Below, in pieces: positions 34,117-45,104 of a stretch of DNA of 64,000 nucleotides (its first letter is position 1; each line of letters opens with the position of its first letter). The DNA lies in assembly GCA_020746875.1 (NCBI GenBank), contig JAGTJL010000004.1:2356001-2420000 (forward strand). Direction: 5' to 3'. Under the pieces are notes generated by a model. It worked only from the letters and a program-made list of their open reading frames with translations. It searched no databases and had not been told where the DNA came from. The position numbers were made by a program, and so were the translations under genes. The stretch is from Rhexocercosporidium sp. MPI-PUGE-AT-0058. Its lineage: Eukaryota > Ascomycota > Leotiomycetes > Helotiales.

Positions 34117-35137
34117 AGGGGTCTGACAAAAGGCTCAGATAATGGGGGAGAAGGATGCTTGGTCTGTGAATGGCTAGAGAGATCGGATGTGACTTTGCTC
34201 CTTGGAAAATCTATCAGACAATTGTTGATAAACAAAAAGGGAGCTCTGTTGACATAGCTTGGTAAGATTACCCGACGGCTAATGCTGTGTTACTGTCTGT
34301 ACTTAACCGCTGAGATTCTGCAAGTCTTTGAGAACAAGCTCATGAGACTTGTAGGTTCGGTGATAGTGCTCAACATGACCTATATCACCATTATAGGGTG
34401 TTAAAAGAACCTATCTGGGCTGCCTGGCTCCCCGATTCTTCTTCAAAACAGTACTGGCACTATGTCTTGTCGCAGACATCGAGAAAGACAGAGGCAATAC
34501 TTCCGGCCTATACAAATCTACCTTAAAGAGATCGTAGAGGCTATGCAACGCGAAGAGGGCAGTGTGAGGTGACCACACGGTTGACAGTGTCCTACATGGT
34601 GACACCCATGATACCTTGATGGAATAGAGATGCTGTTCAATTTTGTTTAGTCTCTATCTTCCTTCATCTTTAGTCACGCGCCTGCGAAACGGTTGCGCTG
34701 GCGCTTATTTTCAACGCTTGAGTCCGCCACTTGAGTCCTACTGTGAATGTCATTTTGGCTCCAGGTGATGTGACTTGTCCCAGTTCCTGCTCCGACCATT
34801 TCAGGACTAGACGATAATGATGGAGTTAAAAGCAAACAAGACTTCTGTTGATACCAGATGTAGAGGAGAGAAACCAAAAGAACACGACAGGTGGCAGGTG
34901 GCATTAGCAGGATTCAATGAAGCCTTGTTCGTGAAGCTAGTCCTCGCTTAAGTGGGAGACTTTTCCTGTAACCAGTCAGGAAACGTAAAACCCATGACTC
35001 CGATCGGCATTGCTACTTAGCGTGTATGCCGCCGCTACGAAATGGCAATAATAAAAATGATCTTCCTCTATTATTATATTCCAAAAGCTTCGCATACCAA
35101 CAGCCGATAGGCCGCCGCCGGCCTCGATATAGTCGAT
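34117..35137. other. Intergenic, no gene recognised
   Basis: 1.02 kb, no supportable gene. Confidence 0.5.
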
Positions 35138-36430
35138 CTACATATATGTAAGGGGCGCAAATATAAGGTCGCCATCGCTTCCCCCCGAGGCCCACAATTG
35201 GCACAATCCCTCTTCTACATGGAATTGAATTTCAATGGCTTCATCTTCAACTAGCAAATCCTTCTTAGACCCAGGGGGACTGCTGAAGTCGACAGCAGAG
35301 TCGGGCTGTGTTGAAGAATTATTCGATCCTTTTCGGGTCATTTCGTCACTATTCGCGATATCCGTGTCGAGTCGGCGAGTGCCAGATGAGCTTTCGCGAA
35401 TGAAACAAGAGCTTGGCATTTGTTCTGAGAAATTGGTTGAGTTCTGTGGAGACATTTCGGTACTCTGGCCATCCTGTGTGGGTCCTGGACTGTCCAGCAT
35501 AGAATCTTGCTGAGAATAGCCGCCGAACCACTTTTGCATGACTAGTCCTTGGGAGATCTGGGCTCGCCTTTGATTGCATACATCGATTTGGTCTTGTAGT
35601 TTAGTACTTGTCGTCATAATCATCTCCAAGCTAGTCTCAGCTGCTATCTTATGGAAATCAGAGTGACAGTGACTCCCTATACCAAGGGCTAAAATCTGCA
35701 AAGACTTCAACTCATCTTGTATTGACGCGACTTGATTCCAAACAATGTGATTCTCCTGGCATTCCTTGTCCATCCGGTCTTTTTTCTCGGCATCTGTGAT
35801 CTTCTTCTTCTGCCGGCACTTTTGTGCAGCGTCTCTGTTTCGCTGAAGGTGGTGTTGTCTCCTGATCGCCATTTCTTCCTCCGTTCGTACCTTTTTTCTG
35901 GCACCTCGTCGTCTCTTTGGCTTGGGTTCTTCAACTTCACTAGCTGTACATGTAGTCGGTTTAGCTCTCTTCTGGCCTGCTAAATAAGTGGTTTCGGCTT
36001 CACATTGTTGTATGCCAGCATCCAGTTGCACTGCCAATGTGTCTGATTGTGGCTCTATTTGGCTTTGTAGGGGTACGGACTGTGGAATCTCATACATTGG
36101 AAGGTTGCTGAAAGGGACCCTCGACAGAGCTGCTGGGGCGATTGTGCTCGTCGTTATCCATGGGATTAGAGATGTGCTCGCTTGGAAACTCGGAAAATAT
36201 TCGCTACCATTGACGTAACCTCCCGCCATCTTCGCTCTAGCAAATTGTGGATAGGCTTGCGTATCCAGCATGTTTATCTGTGACTCGCCAGCTAATGGAG
36301 AGAAGTCGAGCATGTTGCCGAAGTCGTAGTCAGACGTATTGAAGATGTTCGGTGTGAGAAAGTTGTTGTCTAAATATGGGTTGCTATTGAGCGGGTTGCC
36401 AGCATAATCGACATATGTCTCGTGCTCCAT
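35138..36430 (-). CDS. bZIP transcription factor
   Basis: 430-residue bZIP protein from the ATG at 36430 (MEHETYVDYAGNP); the frame is open 48 codons upstream. A bipartite basic stretch lies at about 169-180 (PKPKRRRGARKK). The basic region is at about 188-210, ATF/CREB/AP-1-like, with the DNA-contact signature RNRDAAQKCRQKKK. The leucine-zipper heptads that follow are weak (IVWNQVASIQDELKSLQIL). The N-terminal half is Asn/Ser/Pro rich, like an activation region. After the zipper a Cys/His-containing segment (GIGSHCHSDFH) lies in the position of the ATF-family extension. The C-terminus is Ser-rich and disordered. Target genes unknown. No intron. Confidence 0.88.
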   Translation of the reverse strand: MEHETYVDYAGNPLNSNPYLDNNFLTPNIFNTSDYDFGNMLDFSPLAGESQINMLDTQAYPQFARAKMAGGYVNGSEYFPSFQASTSLIPWITTSTIAPAALSRVPFSNLPMYEIPQSVPLQSQIEPQSDTLAVQLDAGIQQCEAETTYLAGQKRAKPTTCTASEVEEPKPKRRRGARKKVRTEEEMAIRRQHHLQRNRDAAQKCRQKKKITDAEKKDRMDKECQENHIVWNQVASIQDELKSLQILALGIGSHCHSDFHKIAAETSLEMIMTTSTKLQDQIDVCNQRRAQISQGLVMQKWFGGYSQQDSMLDSPGPTQDGQSTEMSPQNSTNFSEQMPSSCFIRESSSGTRRLDTDIANSDEMTRKGSNNSSTQPDSAVDFSSPPGSKKDLLVEDEAIEIQFHVEEGLCQLWASGGSDGDLIFAPLTYM

Positions 36431-38231
36431 TGCAGTGACTGCCTGTGGGCGTGACTCAAAACCTCCTGCAGAGACTAGAGTACAGATATTCGGTTGGAAG
36501 CACCAATAAGAATATGCGTGATAATCGTGCTCTAGTTTAGACAAGTATATCCGAGCCCGGAGCGGCTGGTTCAATGTTTATTGCCTTGGTCAAGAAGTTG
36601 AAGTTGTGTTCTGCCTCTAAAATTGCCCTTGGGTGAGGATCATGCCTCGCACTTTTGCCAACTGACAGTAGCTTTGATGGTATGTCGTTTCCTCTAGAGT
36701 ATCGCTCGGTGAGGATCTGGCTCGAGGATCCTAGGTGAGGAAGATATGCCCGACCAGACGTATTATAGTGTTCAATATACAAGTATATGGAGAAAGCGAG
36801 ACCATTCGCGGGGCTTCCTTTCGGATGAATCTTAGGTCGCGATTTAGCGCAAAAGGATGAAGCTGCAGAGCTGACGCTCAAGTGTCGTTGGATGGAGGTA
36901 GAAGTAAGTGAGTCACTTCCAAAAGTCAAGGCCTGGTGATGCATTGTGTTAGCCAATACTTTCTCTGAATGTCCGTTGAGATTGGCGCTATTGACACGAA
37001 ACTTTCTTTCTTACTTCTACTCTTCAATTGTGGTTTTGGTGCACCTAATAGTGTATGCAGTCTCTTAGGTTCTGGGAGACAGGAACAAGCGGTGACAGCG
37101 TACGCATCTAGGCTGGATGTAAAGGGATCAAATGACAAACAGTGATTGGCACTATCGCTGTTGTTTTTCTGTCAGAACACACGAGACGAGGTGGATGTCT
37201 CTATAGCAGGTCAGAGCTAATGTCTTCTCATGTCGGCGGGCAAGGACTCTAGGAATCAGTTGGGAGATTTAGAGTTCGATAGTTTTTCGCAAAGCTGCTT
37301 CCCCAAAGTAACTAGAATCCGGTGCTGTAACAAACTCGAAGTGTGGACATGGTTCTCGGCCACGGCGGATTCTGACGTCAATCTCTATTACCTGATGTAG
37401 CACGCCGGTCAGGCGAAGACGGCCAACATACATTTTCAACAATGCCATCCCTAGTAGCGATTTAATCGGGTCGCAACCTTTCTACTGCCGCGAAGCAAGT
37501 GCTCCCGAGGCGCAAGGGGATGCCTCGCGTAAACAGCTCCGAAGTAGATCAACAAGGAGACACCTCCGCAGCGAACCCAAAGGCACATACTACTGTGCCC
37601 TCCCCACGGTTAAATGTTAAATGTGAAGGAAACTAGAGCGATTATAGGTGGCCGTCTAGGGTGTATGTCCAATAATATAGCTTATTCTCAGCCTCCCCTA
37701 AGGCTCTCGAACTTTCTACAGCTACCCTTGCCTGTACATATACAACAAACCTACTTTTGGCTTATGCTGAGTTGACTAGTCAGGGGGTATAAACCAATCA
37801 ACAAAAATGTCTCGTGAGTTTGGTCCATACTTCGTACAGGCCCAAACTACTTCGCATCATGGGTAATTATCCACTGCTTTCTGTCTGTGCTAAACGACCC
37901 AGATTTTACTAAATACAGAAGGAAAAGAATGAATCGGATTGGCTAATTGGTGGATAGCCCTTAGTAAGTGGAAACCTCTGGAAAGTGTGCACAGACGCTG
38001 AAGTGTGAATAATACGACGGCCATACTAAGTATACTAAGTATTCCGCATTTCTCGTCCGTGCAGTTGCCGAATATTCTAGCAAGAACAGTGGATCTGACT
38101 AATAAATCAACAATTTTATCACTTTCGGGGTTAATTCAACGTAGGCACAGACCCGAATTCCGGAATAGTTTATCCTTGTACGAAGGGGGAGGGATAGCAT
38201 ATCTGCAGACATGTGCGTGCTCTTAGACATT
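36431..38231. other. Intergenic, promoter side of the bZIP gene
   Basis: 1.8 kb with short ORFs of no clear coding character; it probably contains the bZIP 5' UTR and promoter. Confidence 0.45.
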
Positions 38232-38294
38232 GGTTCTGTGGACGGAGTTGTCTTCCGTACAATCGTGATCTGCACCTTATGTGGGGTTGTCACG
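38232..38294. repeat. Diverged repeat, copy A
   Basis: About 63 bp, roughly 80% identical by eye to 40350-40411; shared words TGGACGGAG, TTCCGTA and TGATCTGCA. Many of the differences are C/T or G/A transitions. Confidence 0.6.
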
Positions 38295-40081
38295 CATACA
38301 AGATGGGAGGTCGTATAGAGCGAAGTTAAACAACGTTGGATGTTATGCCCCGGAGTTGACCTGTGAGCAGCCGTTAGAAGGACTTGAGGTTTTCAAATCC
38401 GCCTTATCGTTATATTGAAAAGAACTACCTGCAGCTCACACACGTCCAAGCCCTGGCATTCAATGATTTCTATAGATATTTCCCGTTCTCATGGGTCCCG
38501 TCATATTCAGTATGACTCTCGATGGAGTCGCTCTTTGGTAATTATATTCTTGGCTTCGCGATTGTAGACCACAGCTACGAAAACAGCCTTTTCACTAGCG
38601 GCCTGACCTCAAATTCTTCGGACTTCCTCCTCGCTTTACTCCGCACTCATGTGAAGATAATGATAGCTTACGTACTTTCCCCTCATCATATCAGCTCGCC
38701 AAGCCTTCTCTCTCGCCGTGCGTGGAGTAACGAGCCAATGGGGGCCCATAATAGCAACTACACTCATTAACTGGGGGAATTCCGTCGGAACTCTGAATGG
38801 AAGTGTTATGCCTGCCACGAAGTAGGAACAATCTAAGAGTACTCAATGTGGTAATGTGGTGAGAAGAAAGTATCAAATTCGGCATGCTGGCTGTCGATCC
38901 TATCAAGAAAGCTGTAATCTGATCTGTGGTGGCAACTTTCTGAAATTTAAACCTGCCCGCTTCCATGTTGTGTCAGACGCCTTTCCTTGCACTCAGTTGG
39001 TCCTTGTTCATCCTTTGTCCTAAACTCTCTCACCGAGTATAACCCATCAGGTGTAATTTGTCCAGACTTTTCTCGATCAAATACATCCAAAACTCGGGCT
39101 ATCTCAGTATCAGATGCCTCGTCTGGTACTTTTAAATCAAGGGTAGAAACAAAATCTAGACCTTCCCAGGTTAATTAATGAACCTTCTAAATTAATTATT
39201 CGGGCCTGAGACGAAGATCCCGTCTTGATTGAAGCAGGTTTTGACATCTTACAATGTATTATGGGAACCATTTACCGTTCTGTCCATAATCAGCCCAACA
39301 AACTTGTAAGGCAATTACAGACACAATCTGTGTGTAGACCGGGGTGAGGGCGGGGGTGCCCAGAAGCGTGCTTAGACTCAACACGTGGTAAACTAACATT
39401 CAACCAGTGATCATTTGCAGAATAGTCTCAAAGATTAGATCTATATTGCCTTCGCAGAGTAGGCCAAGCAATACTACAGTCTATAGTAGACTAAGGCGTT
39501 GGCTTTGAATAGTTGCGAAGTGTGAAAGGATCTTCACAATTTGGTCAGTTTGATGGCTATCCATGGATCTCAAGTTGTCTCAAGGGATATAATCTATGAG
39601 AGTAGTGGGTTATGATAAGGTCTGCCCGCATATGTAGATGTATGTGAGGTGAAAGCTAGAAGTGCTTCCATGGCAGATTGAAGCAAGAAATGATGCTGTG
39701 GCGCGGATTAAAGGGACGGGGAGGAGGGAGGAGGGAGGAGGGAGGAGGGAGGAGCTTTACTGGGAGGGACAGTGAAGGCAAGACGTTGGAGCTGCAGGAA
39801 AATTAACGGCGGGCACCGCATGCAGCTGTTCCATGGGCATAGTGGGTCTTGACTCTTCAGGCGTGATATCGGATGTCTACTTTGGTAGTTGCCCGAAATA
39901 ATGTATATTCACTATCCGTGCACGATTCCAGAGATTTCTACTTACTTCGAACAAGGTCGTTTACAAGGGCACTACCCAATGATAAATCAATGCCAATCCG
40001 CCGAATTGCCGAGTATCTGTATTTAATGGGTCTATGCACAGACTAGAATTGTACATTACTTTGTACTTACTTACTTCCATG
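38295..40081. other. Gene-poor stretch
   Basis: No gene recognised; lies between the two diverged repeat copies and contains the GGAGGAG satellite. Confidence 0.5.
39718..39754. repeat. GGAGGAG heptamer microsatellite
   Basis: Five copies of a purine heptamer (GGAGGAG), strand-asymmetric and potentially G-quadruplex or triplex forming. Confidence 0.8.
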
Positions 40082-40251
40082 GTACGAAAGGGGGTTTTGC
40101 AGTGGGTCTCGCCATCGCCATGTATTGTGTTTAACATACTTCTATAAGGAAATTCGTGGAGAAAATCCTAGAACTCTAGATTTTCGATTGGAAGAGCAAC
40201 CGCACTGCCTTACAAGGGCTGGCGAGACCCACTGAAAACCCCCTTTCGTAC
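40082..40251. mobile_element. MITE-like element with 30-bp terminal inverted repeats
   Basis: Left end 40082-40113 (GTACGAAAGGGGGTTTTGCA, continuing GTGGGTCTCGCC) is inverted at 40221-40251. The arms match perfectly apart from one extra G in the left arm. The whole is 170 bp, has no coding capacity, and the ends lie on TA dinucleotides, which fits a Tc1/mariner-type non-autonomous element. No transposase is in the window. Confidence 0.75.
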
Positions 40252-40349
40252 ATTGCTGCACAATAACCCCTCGCGGAGATAGTTCCGAATAAAATCGAAC
40301 AAAAGGATACACCCTTACACCAACCCTCATCCCTGCATGGCGATCTCCT

Positions 40350-40411
40350 AGTTCTATGGACGGAGCTGTTTCCGTATAATCCTGATCTGCAGCTAATGCG
40401 GGGCTGTCATG
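40350..40411. repeat. Diverged repeat, copy B
   Basis: Second copy of the sequence at 38232-38294, same orientation, about 100 bp right of the TIR element. Confidence 0.6.
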
Positions 40412-41636
40412 TTTCAAAAATAGAAAAATATACTTCTTCGTAACTCAGTTATCATACCCCAGATCTCGATCTATGAGGGGTCATTGATAGGAGTTGCGAT
40501 CCGTTTCCAATACATTCCAACCGAACCACTAGACTTTTGATCTGAACAAATAGAATTTGATTCTCACATGTAAAATATGGACGCAAATCTTCTTTGATAC
40601 TAATCACAAACTGTTGCACAACGTTTTTGCTATTACTGTATTTGATTTTTATGCAGACTAGACTTTTATTCAGCATGCGGCATCTAGGGGCCCATAAGAT
40701 ACCTTGGCGTCACATGCCAGGGGCTGAGATGCGGGGTAACTAAGGTTCGCTTAAAATCAGAATGGAAGCTAGCTTTAGACTTTGCTGTAGCTCGTGCAGT
40801 AAAATAATTGTATCTCACTTGATGCGACCCGCATTTCTCCAATCTTTCTTTTAAACAGTAGTATTGTCTCAGGATCCCAAATTTCAACCCCATCCGGTAA
40901 TCAAAAGCCAACAGTTGATGAAAGGCAAGCAAACTTCCCCACTCAAATGCCCAAAATGCTGTTCGCTTGACTCAATTTAAAATTAAAGAAATACATGGTC
41001 TCATTGAGTTTGTTCCATTTCTCAACCTCTGCAACCTCCTAAATAAAAGAGCTTCACGCGTTTTTATGCTTGCTTCCAGTCCACCGCCAACTTTGACCCT
41101 TGCAGCCATGCTTATCTTTCAGAAAAGCATCGAGGCCAATACATGCTGCCGAAATTTCTTTTCAAATTGGTGTTTTCAGTTTAGTCCCACGTTTTAATAC
41201 CGTGAAGAGTACATGTGCGCACCTTTCATCAACCTCACATTTCTTTGACCAATCGTCGGATCTCGCACATTCGCCTTTTTAGTTCACTTGCGGATATGTC
41301 CTATTTGTTCCATCTCAATTAACTACTATGCATCGTCCCTTCTCACTTCGGGGCTTCCTTGAGGTTGATGCCTGCTTACATGTGAGGGACAAAATTACCA
41401 TTGATGTCTTTATTCATTCATTATTTGCTACGGAATGTAAACTTGATTGCTCTAGGGCGACCTGGTCCCTTGTCTCGGGATATTGATCTTTGAGAACTCT
41501 TCTAAATATATACCTGGATCTTCTACTAAAATGGAGCATCTATCGCAATCGTAATCGACACAGCGAACCGGACTCACTTCCACGATATTCCCTTTCATTT
41601 TAAAAATCATCCACAGCCCTTCATCTCGCAACAGCC
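40412..41636. other. Intergenic, no gene recognised
   Basis: 1.2 kb, AT-rich. A TATATA at about 41507 lies 130 bp before the next ATG and may be its TATA element. Confidence 0.45.
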
Positions 41637-42299
41637 ATGGCAGCCACTCTCATGGTACACCTCTATCTGCACTTGAAAGGCCAGAAGGATTACAGCTCCG
41701 CTGCCACCAGCTTCATCGAACCAAACGATCGCATATGGGGACTCAAAGACAGCATCGCCAAAGTCTTTGTCACCAACCTCTTCAACATCGAGACCCATCA
41801 ACTGCTCCCGATCGAAAACCTTGATGTCGAGGGCATGCTGTTCAGAGTTGCGTGGGATTCGTCCACTGGTAGCTTCGTCCCAAAGAGCGAAGTTCTTGAC
41901 AGCGATGTGAAGGAGCTCATGGAGATCTTGAAGAACCGGGGTTGGAAGGATGTTCTGGAGGTCAGCGTTGTGTTCGATCCTGCTATCAAGTCGGGTCTCA
42001 AGACCATGACTGAGGGTGACCGAGCCTGGGCTCCTATCATTGCCAAGGTGGATGAGGAGGAGAGACTCAGGAAAAGCAAGGTTACTGTTATGAAAATTGC
42101 TGGAGATAACTCTGATATGATGTTCAGCCTACAACTGGTCTGCGATGAGGGTTTGGGGGGCACTGCGAAACTTCGAACTTCCGGGGTGCATCTCCAGGGA
42201 GACAGCCGGGGGAGTGGGACTGATCTCTGGTCTTTCATTGCAATCACAAAGTGGGGATTGTTCAAGGCCCTGAGTTACCCTCACAGAGCTTTGGACTGA
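41637..42299 (+). CDS. Hypothetical protein (220 residues)
   Basis: Intronless 220-residue protein with balanced composition: MAATLMVHLYLHLKGQKDY, RIWGLKDSIAKVFVTNLFN, LMEILKNRGWKDVLEVSVVFDP, VDEEERLRKSKVTVMKIAGD. It looks folded and soluble, with no signal peptide or membrane segment. The start ATG is in a strong ACAGCCATGGCAG context. No family recognised. A short resemblance (GWKDVLEVSV) to the unknown protein at 16719 is noted. The gene is convergent with the peptide transporter. Confidence 0.6.
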   Translation: MAATLMVHLYLHLKGQKDYSSAATSFIEPNDRIWGLKDSIAKVFVTNLFNIETHQLLPIENLDVEGMLFRVAWDSSTGSFVPKSEVLDSDVKELMEILKNRGWKDVLEVSVVFDPAIKSGLKTMTEGDRAWAPIIAKVDEEERLRKSKVTVMKIAGDNSDMMFSLQLVCDEGLGGTAKLRTSGVHLQGDSRGSGTDLWSFIAITKWGLFKALSYPHRALD

Positions 42300-42619
42300 G
42301 TTTTTGCAAATCGAAATGGGATATCCTTCAGCCTCTATTGAATTGCTAATGCTAGTGCCATTCCGTAAATTAAAGCGTGATGTGTCCTTGCTTCGCAGTT
42401 TCAAGAATTCTAAATTCAATCTTCATACTCTTCAATCTTTGCCGTACCGCTTTCAAGATCAAGGAAAGACCACGAAATAAGTTGTCTCATGAAGTATGTA
42501 AGTCACCAAAGCGTCTTGTTACTGTTTCTCCACAAATAAAAAATCCATAAAATATCATCTGCCAGGTATCAAAGTCAAAATAAACACCAATGAAACCAGT
42601 TAAGCTACCCCCAAACGTC
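42300..42619. other. Intergenic between convergent genes
   Basis: 320 bp, AT-rich, presumably 3' UTRs of the flanking convergent genes. Confidence 0.5.
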
Positions 42620-44662
42620 TCACAGTGCAGACTTCTCTCCAGCCCGAACATCGACAGTGTAAACGGCTGGGTCAACACTCTTTTCCACATCACTATCAAT
42701 GCCCGTCTCCCAGTTGCTCTCTTTCAAGTTGTTGAGTCTATCCTCATCCCTGTCAGCCCTTCGGAATGTCAACCAGAAACCAATTCCACCAAAGAGTGCA
42801 ACCACGGCAACACTTCCATAGTTCCAAACCAAGAGAGGATCCTCACTCAAGCCAACAAGAGCTTGGCTCAATGCGCTCGAGACGGCGCTGGTGAAGAGTG
42901 CAATAGCTTGGACGGTGGATCTCATGTTCTTTGGTGCCTTGGTGTAGGCGTATTCAAGTTTGGTGATCGATGCCATGACTTCCGACAAGCCGATCAAACC
43001 GTAAGGGAAAACTTGAATCCATACTGTGAAAGGAGCAGAACAGTCTTCTCCGTCGTTCTGACGTGCGTTGATGTTACTTCCACATGGTGACATCTTGTAG
43101 ATGTAGTACTGAGTCACGGTGGCGGAGACCATAGCCAAGGACGAGAGAAAAAATCCAAAAGAGATTTTCTTGATTGGCGTGAAGTTGACTCCTGCTTTCC
43201 GAAGCCCAGGATAGATGAGGAAGTCCATAATTGGGATGACGATAATGATGAATATGGGGTTGAGATTGTTAATGACATCGTTTGGTACGCCGTTGAGTTT
43301 CATGGTGTTAGCCTGAGAGACCAAGTTACCAGTCATTTGGTTGTAAGCAAGCCAGTACAGAGGGTACCACAAGAAAACCTTGCATGCCAGAAGACCTCGG
43401 CGAACTTCGTCAACCCAAGCGTCATCAAAGGTCATCCATGTCGGACGATCAGCTGGAGCGATATTGCTAGGCTTGACTCTCTCCCAAAAGTCTGGATGTT
43501 TGAAGTTTTTGAGACTGCAAAATGTTAGGAGAAGTTCAAAATAGTCAATCCACGAGATCAGGGTCAAGCTGCTAAATGTTAGAGGTGACTTGTAATACTT
43601 ACGTAGTGCGAGGGTTGAAGGACCATTTCCCCTTGAAAGCAAATCCGATGAGCTTCGCTGCCTTGCCCATGACAGATCCAGTTGGAGGAGCGTGTGTATA
43701 ATATTTCTTGCACACTAACAAGATTACGGGGCACAGGCAGAAGACAATTGTTGGTAGCAGGTAGGATAACCAGAAACCGACGTAGTGCTCAGCGTAGACC
43801 ATCGCCAACGAACCGGTGAGCGATCCAATATTAATCAAGAGGTAGAAGTAGATGTAAATGCGAGCTGTGGTGACAGCGGGATCAACAATTTCTTTCTTCC
43901 CGTGCTTGTTTGTCCTAACATATGGTCTCTCGTCCTTGTATTGTTCGGCGATGAGCGGGGATATATTGCTCTTGAATCCACCAGTTCCAAGACCCATGAT
44001 GACCAGACCAATCGCAAAGACTCCAATTGCCGCATCGGGCTTGACAATGATAGGAGGGATGGCGGATATGATCAGGATGCAATGTCCCACAAGGGCGAAA
44101 CAGATAGAGTACTGAATGGTGAGATAACGACCGAGATATTGATCCGCTACGTAGGCACCAGCAAGAGGAGTCACATACGACCAAAAACTGTTGACTCGAA
44201 GGGTGTTAGCCTGACTCAACGAAAGGATTGTTTCTAGTGGACATACACATAACCAAACCAGTCGAGGCACGTTGGCCCATTCCAAGAGCACCAGATTTCT
44301 GAACAATCTTACCCGCACCCGTTGAAGATCCAATTGGCAGAGGGCGCTGGATAAAGTTGACGACTGTGTAAAGCTCAGTAAGGTCACGCATATTGGGTTA
44401 GAAATTACTTACAGACAGCAGTTGTGCCGTAGTAAGAGAATCTTTCAGCGAACTCGACCACTGCAACTGTCCAGGAGGTCCACGGAATGTGGCCTGGAAC
44501 TTTCGGCAGAGTCGCAAACTCTTCCTCGGTTGGGTAAGGCTTGTCGTTATCAACGACAGCAGCTGGCGACTTCTCGCCATCGGAGACGGAATTAGAAAGA
44601 GCAAGGGTGGGCTCAATCATGGTAGCGCCATGCGTCACCTCGAGACTCCGTTTAACGTCCAT
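42620..44662 (-). CDS. PTR2: PTR2/POT proton-coupled oligopeptide transporter
   Basis: Plasma-membrane di/tripeptide-proton symporter of the POT family, 620 residues. Exons (minus) are 44413-44662, 44254-44363, 43603-44210 and 42620-43514. Introns 1 and 3 start GTAAGT; intron 2 (44211-44253) has a weaker GTTATG donor but keeps frame. The POT signature begins with FAERFSYYG at the end of exon 1; then SGALGMGQRASTGL, SFWSYVTPLAGAYVADQYLGR, GTGGFKSNISPLIAEQY, and the second signature region FYLLINIGSLTGSL. The C-terminal half has WMTFDDAWVDEVRRGLLACKVF, LWYPLYWLAYNQM and VWIQVFPYGLIGLSEV. About 12 hydrophobic segments are present and the gene looks intact. Regulation is not visible in the sequence. 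Confidence 0.92.
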
Positions 44663-44934
44663 CGTAGAAATACAGCAGGATATGCTTCGATTCGCTGATG
44701 ATGAGCTGTATCTGGAACTCTGCCGAAATTGGAACAAGGAGGCTCGAGTTGTGTAGAAGAAAGCGAAGGCATATATGTATTTTTGGTCACCAGGATGAGG
44801 ACTATCACCACAGCTGAGTTGTTGGTCTAGTAGATGGATAGTCAAACATTGAACCCACAGTGGATGACATGCTGCAGTACGAATCTTGGCCACTTGGTAT
44901 TGTCGGATTCGACAAATTAAAATCGGTTTCCTCT

Positions 44935-45104
44935 AGATGAGAATGCCCTCAAAAGCACCCAAGAGACCTTGGTATGGCTAGATAGCAACATGTTGTCTTG
45001 TCCAGACTTGACTGTGACAGTAAAGGCAGTTACCAAGAACTCCTGGCGAGATAAGTTTGCTATCGTGGAGCACGCGACAGGCCTTGTGAAAAGCCTTGAG
45101 TGAG
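44935..45104 (+). pseudogene. Possible coding fragment
   Basis: A short open stretch, DENALKSTQETLVWLDSNM ... LTVTVKAVTKNSWRDKFAIVEHATGLVKSLE-stop, reads like the C-terminal end of a protein and shares a W-R-D-K/R-F motif with the protein at 16719. No upstream exon was found, so it may be a relic. Confidence 0.25.

Noticed and set aside
36537..36956. 139-residue minus ORF upstream of the bZIP gene
   Set aside because: Low coding character, no motif; more likely 5' UTR or promoter.
42590..43090. 166-residue plus ORF
   Set aside because: Lies antisense to the last exon of the peptide transporter.
43785..44237. 150-residue plus ORF
   Set aside because: Antisense to the peptide transporter exon 3.
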